Translations under genes and position numbers: made by a program
The notes under the pieces: generated by a model
What the model was told of the DNA's origin: nothing
The model's database searches: none
What the model saw: the letters and a program-made list of their open reading frames with translations, nothing else
Shown here: piece after piece, positions 61,073 through 64,000 of the stretch
Layout: every line of letters starts with the position of its first letter
Numbering within the stretch: the stretch's first letter is position 1
Assembly: GCF_023571765.1 (NCBI RefSeq)
Contig: NZ_JAMJXC010000017.1
Coordinates: 1 to 64,000, forward strand
DNA: 64,000 nucleotides
Source of the DNA: Xanthobacter aminoxidans
GTDB lineage: Bacteria; Pseudomonadota; Alphaproteobacteria; Rhizobiales; Xanthobacteraceae
Direction of reading: 5' to 3'

Positions 61073-63178
61073 GTGGACGCGCAGGTTTCCCCCATCACGA
61101 TCACCCGCCATGGCACCGTCGCGGTTGTTCACATCGACCATGCGCCGGTGAACGCGCTGTCGCGTGGCGTGCGGCAGGGGCTGCTGGATGCGGTGCGGGG
61201 GCTGGAGGACGATGCGTCGGTGTCGGCGCTCGTGCTGAGCGGCGGGCCGGGGCGGTTCATCGCGGGGGCGGACCTCAAGGAGATGGCACTGCCGCCGGAT
61301 GAGCCTTTCCTGCCCGAGGTGGCGGGGGCGATCGATGCCTGCACCAAGCCTGTGGTCGCCGCGCTGGATGGCGCGGCGCTGGGCGGCGGCTGCGAGATCG
61401 CGCTGGCCTGCGATCTCAGGCTCGGGTCGGCCAAGGCGCTGGTGGGGCTCACCGAGACAAGGCTCGGCATTATCCCCGGTGCGGGGGGAACCCAGCGGCT
61501 GGTGCGGCTGATGGGGGTGGCGCAGGCCATCGCCCTGGTCTGCGAGGGCCGGGTGCTGAAGGCCGGCGAGGCGCTGGCGCTGGGCCTCGTCGATGCGGTG
61601 GTGGAGGGCGATCTCCTAGCCGAAGCCATCGCCCGCGCACCGGCGGTGGCCAAGCGCCGGCTGTCGGCCCTGCCGGTGCCCATGGGTGATCCGGCCGGGG
61701 AGGCGGCAGCTGAGGCCAAGGCGCTCAAGGGCGCCAAGGGTGTGCCGGCCATCGCCGAAGCCATCCGCGTCATCACGGCGTCGAAGGACGCCGACTTCGC
61801 CTCCGGCCTCGCCCTTGAGCGGGCCGCCTTTCTTGCCCTGCGCGAGAGCCCGGAAGCCAAAGCCCTGCGCCACCTCTTCCTCGCCGAGCGCGAGGCGGTG
61901 AAGGTGCCGGGGCTGGAAGGGGCCAAGGCGCGTTCGGTCTCCTCCACCGCCGTCATCGGCGCCGGCACCATGGGTGCGGGCATCGCCGTGGCGCTGCTGG
62001 ACGCCGGATATCCGGTGATCCTCGTGGAGCGGGACGATGAGGCCGCGCAGGCCGGCGTCGCGCGCATCGATGCCCTCTACAGCAGGCAGGTGAAGAGCAA
62101 TCGAATAGATGAGGCCCGCAAGGCCGAGCGCCTCGCCCGCCTCCTCCCGGCGTCCGACTATGCGGCGCTGGCCGATGCCGACCTCATCGTCGAAGCCGCC
62201 TTCGAGGACATGGGCGTGAAGACCGACATCTTCCGACGCCTCGACAGCATAGCGAAGCAAGGCGCGGTGCTCGCCACCAACACCTCCTATCTCGATCTCG
62301 ACGCCATCGCTGCCGCCACCTCCCGGCCTGAGGATGTGGTGGGCCTGCACTTCTTCGCCCCCGCCAACATCATGAAGCTGCTGGAGGTGATCAAAGCCAC
62401 CCACACCGCGCCGGACGTGCTGGCGACCGCCCTCGCTTTGGCGAAGCGCATGGGCAAGCAGCCGGTGGTGGCGGGCAATTGCGACGGCTTCATCGGCAAC
62501 CGCATCTATGCGGTGTACCGGCGCCATGCGGAATATCTGGTGGAGGACGGGGCCACGCCTGAACAGGTGGACGCGGCACTGGAAGCCTTCGGCTTCGCCA
62601 TGGGCATCTTCGCGGTATCGGACATGTCCGGCCTCGACATCGCCTACGCCATGCGCAAGCGCCGGGCGGCGGCGCGGGACCCCAACGAGCGCTACGTCGC
62701 CATCGCCGATACGCTGGTGGAAATGGGCCGGCTGGGCCGCAAGACCAACGGCGGCTGGTACGCCTACGACGCAAATGGCACCCGCACGCCTGACCCCGCC
62801 GTCACGCAGATCATCGCGGACGCCCGCGCGGCCAAGGGCATCCAGCCCCGCGCCTTCACCCAAGAGCAAATCCAGCTTCGGCTGCTCGCGGTGATGGCCA
62901 ACGAAGGCGCGAAGGAACTCGCCGAGGGGATCGCGCTGCGGCCGTCCGACATCGACCTCGCCTTCGTCAATGGCTACGGCTTCCCGCGCCTGAAGGGCGG
63001 CCCCATGCACGCCGCCGACGCCCTCGGCCTTCCCACCATCCTCACCGAGATCAAAGCCGCCCACGCCACCGGCGGCGCCGGCTCCGAACCCGCACCGCTC
63101 CTCGCGGAGCTCGTGGCGGAGGGGAAGACATTCGCAGACTGGCAAAAGGCCAGCGCTCCCAAGGGAGGGAACACGTGA
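61073..63178 (+). CDS. Bifunctional enoyl-CoA hydratase/3-hydroxyacyl-CoA dehydrogenase (PaaF-PaaH-like fusion)
   Basis: The 701-residue multifunctional enzyme has an N-terminal crotonase half (FIAGADLKEMALPP and LTETRLGIIPGAGGTQRL with the acid-base glutamates). The C-terminal dehydrogenase half has the NAD motif VIGAGTMGAGIAVALLDAG, the catalytic histidine in VVGLHFFAPANIMKLLEV and repeat tail domains. Separate paaF and paaH are absent from this cluster, so it likely hydrates 2,3-dehydroadipyl-CoA and oxidises 3-hydroxyadipyl-CoA. A GTG start at 61073, 3 nt after paaJ, has no strong ribosome binding site. The stop overlaps paaZ (GTGA). Confidence 0.92.
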   Translation: MDAQVSPITITRHGTVAVVHIDHAPVNALSRGVRQGLLDAVRGLEDDASVSALVLSGGPGRFIAGADLKEMALPPDEPFLPEVAGAIDACTKPVVAALDGAALGGGCEIALACDLRLGSAKALVGLTETRLGIIPGAGGTQRLVRLMGVAQAIALVCEGRVLKAGEALALGLVDAVVEGDLLAEAIARAPAVAKRRLSALPVPMGDPAGEAAAEAKALKGAKGVPAIAEAIRVITASKDADFASGLALERAAFLALRESPEAKALRHLFLAEREAVKVPGLEGAKARSVSSTAVIGAGTMGAGIAVALLDAGYPVILVERDDEAAQAGVARIDALYSRQVKSNRIDEARKAERLARLLPASDYAALADADLIVEAAFEDMGVKTDIFRRLDSIAKQGAVLATNTSYLDLDAIAAATSRPEDVVGLHFFAPANIMKLLEVIKATHTAPDVLATALALAKRMGKQPVVAGNCDGFIGNRIYAVYRRHAEYLVEDGATPEQVDAALEAFGFAMGIFAVSDMSGLDIAYAMRKRRAAARDPNERYVAIADTLVEMGRLGRKTNGGWYAYDANGTRTPDPAVTQIIADARAAKGIQPRAFTQEQIQLRLLAVMANEGAKELAEGIALRPSDIDLAFVNGYGFPRLKGGPMHAADALGLPTILTEIKAAHATGGAGSEPAPLLAELVAEGKTFADWQKASAPKGGNT

Positions 63179-64000
63179 CCCATATCCTCGACAGCTATGC
63201 CCTCGACCGCTGGTTCACGCCCGAGGCGGGACTGGTGGACATTCCGAGCGCCATCGACGGGCGCGTGGTGGCGCGCGCCTCCACACGCGGGCTCGATTTC
63301 GCGGCCATGGTGCGCCATGCGCGCGAGGTGGGTGGGCCGGCGCTGCGGCGCCTCACCTTCCATCAGCGTGCCGACATGCTGAAGGCGCTCGGCGCCCATC
63401 TCACCGCCCACAAGGACGCGCTCTACGCGCTCGCCGCTGACACCGGCGCGACCAAAAGGGATAATTTCTTCGACATCGACGGCGGCATCGGCACGCTCTA
63501 CGCCTACGCCTCCCGCGGGCGGCGCGAACTGCCGGGCGAGCGCTTCGTGGTGGAAGGCACGCCGGAGGCCCTGTCCAAGAACGGCACCTTCATCGGCCTC
63601 CATGTGCTCACCCCGCTCCACGGCGTCGCGGTGCACGTGAACGCCTTCAACTTCCCCTGCTGGGGCATGCTGGAAAAGCTGGCCCCGGCCATCCTCGCGG
63701 GCATGCCCGTCATCACCAAGCCCGCCACCGCCACCGCCTACGTGGCCGAGGCCGTGGTGAAGCTCATCGTCGAGGCGAACATCCTGCCCGCTGGCGCGTT
63801 ACAGTTCGTGGCCGGATCGGCGGGCGACCTGCTCGATCATCTCACCGGGCAGGATGTGCTCTCCTTCACCGGCTCGGCCGCGACCTCGCAGGCGCTGCGC
63901 GACCATCCGGCGGTCTCACGCAATGCGGTGCGCTTCATCGCCGAGCGGGATTCGCTCAATGCCGCCGTGCTCGGCCCGGACGCGGTGGAGGGCACGCCCG
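63175..64000 (+). CDS. paaZ: PaaZ, oxepin-CoA hydrolase/semialdehyde dehydrogenase (5' part, cut by window end)
   Basis: Only the first 275 codons are inside the window. They encode the N-terminal aldehyde dehydrogenase domain: LDSYALDRWFTPEAGLVDIPSAI, FFDIDGGIGTLYAYASRGRREL, VHVNAFNFPCWGMLEKLAPA and VLSFTGSAATSQALRDH. In full PaaZ this is followed by a MaoC-like hydratase that opens the oxepin ring. The GTG at 63175 overlaps the preceding stop. The catalytic cysteine and the MaoC part lie beyond 64000 and cannot be checked. Confidence 0.93.
   Translation, partial: MTHILDSYALDRWFTPEAGLVDIPSAIDGRVVARASTRGLDFAAMVRHAREVGGPALRRLTFHQRADMLKALGAHLTAHKDALYALAADTGATKRDNFFDIDGGIGTLYAYASRGRRELPGERFVVEGTPEALSKNGTFIGLHVLTPLHGVAVHVNAFNFPCWGMLEKLAPAILAGMPVITKPATATAYVAEAVVKLIVEANILPAGALQFVAGSAGDLLDHLTGQDVLSFTGSAATSQALRDHPAVSRNAVRFIAERDSLNAAVLGPDAVEGTP

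Noticed and set aside
1-64000. CRISPR arrays, rRNA genes, riboswitches and IS elements
   Set aside because: No regularly spaced repeats, rRNA segments, known riboswitch cores or transposase genes were seen. The only mobile genes are those of the island.

Overview
The window is 64 kb of GC-rich DNA (roughly two thirds G+C by eye) from what is most likely an alphaproteobacterium of the Hyphomicrobiales, plausibly a Xanthobacteraceae relative. Support for this is indirect: a DUF982-like small protein, EcfG-type promoters (GGAAC-N16-CGTT), a CpaA/Flp pilin pair, and a full phenylacetyl-CoA (paa) pathway. No rRNA gene is present to confirm the taxon.

1-7.8 kb: accessory DNA. A Vsr-type endonuclease lies at the left edge. 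Next comes a compact island of about 6.8 kb inserted into the 3' end of a tRNA-Glu(CTC) gene. A 17-bp copy of the tRNA 3' end marks the far boundary, and the terminator that presumably once followed the tRNA is now next to that copy. Almost all island genes are on the minus strand: a tyrosine integrase, a coupled run of small protein, RNase HI and ParB-like protein, a serine recombinase, an unrecognised protein, and an XRE/ImmA-type regulator-protease.

7.8-28 kb: core-like genes. These include YggS, a membrane diguanylate cyclase, an NlpC/P60 hydrolase with an M17 aminopeptidase, Flp pilin with CpaA, a pirin, and a trehalose synthase-maltokinase fusion followed by a small protein with three copies of a motif. 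Further on are a DUF982-like protein, PPK2, D-amino-acid dehydrogenase, an SbcD/SbcC-like (YhaO/YhaN-like) pair and a FUSC-like membrane protein. The trehalose operon and the DUF982-like gene face away from each other, each with a perfect EcfG-type promoter, which points to general stress control.

28-44 kb: an RND efflux pair, an ECF sigma factor with its putative anti-sigma factor and a periplasmic metal-sensor-like protein, a VIT1/CCC1 transporter, a LacI-controlled sugar-acid-type module (DapA-family aldolase/dehydratase plus MFS transporter), a DUF4202 protein, and CydDC.

44-64 kb: a phenylacetate catabolic supercluster. A branched-chain-type ABC transporter (liv genes) diverges from a TetR regulator followed by PaaX. 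The ring epoxidase genes paaABCDE follow, with an extra PaaA/PaaC-like gene. Facing them are paaK, paaI and paaG. Divergent from paaG are a PaaN-type dehydrogenase, thiolase paaJ, a fused enoyl-CoA hydratase/hydroxyacyl-CoA dehydrogenase that can replace PaaF and PaaH, and paaZ, which is cut by the window end. A matching ATTAACCG-N6 inverted repeat in the liv/tetR and paaG/paaN promoter regions suggests that the TetR protein ties transport and catabolism together.
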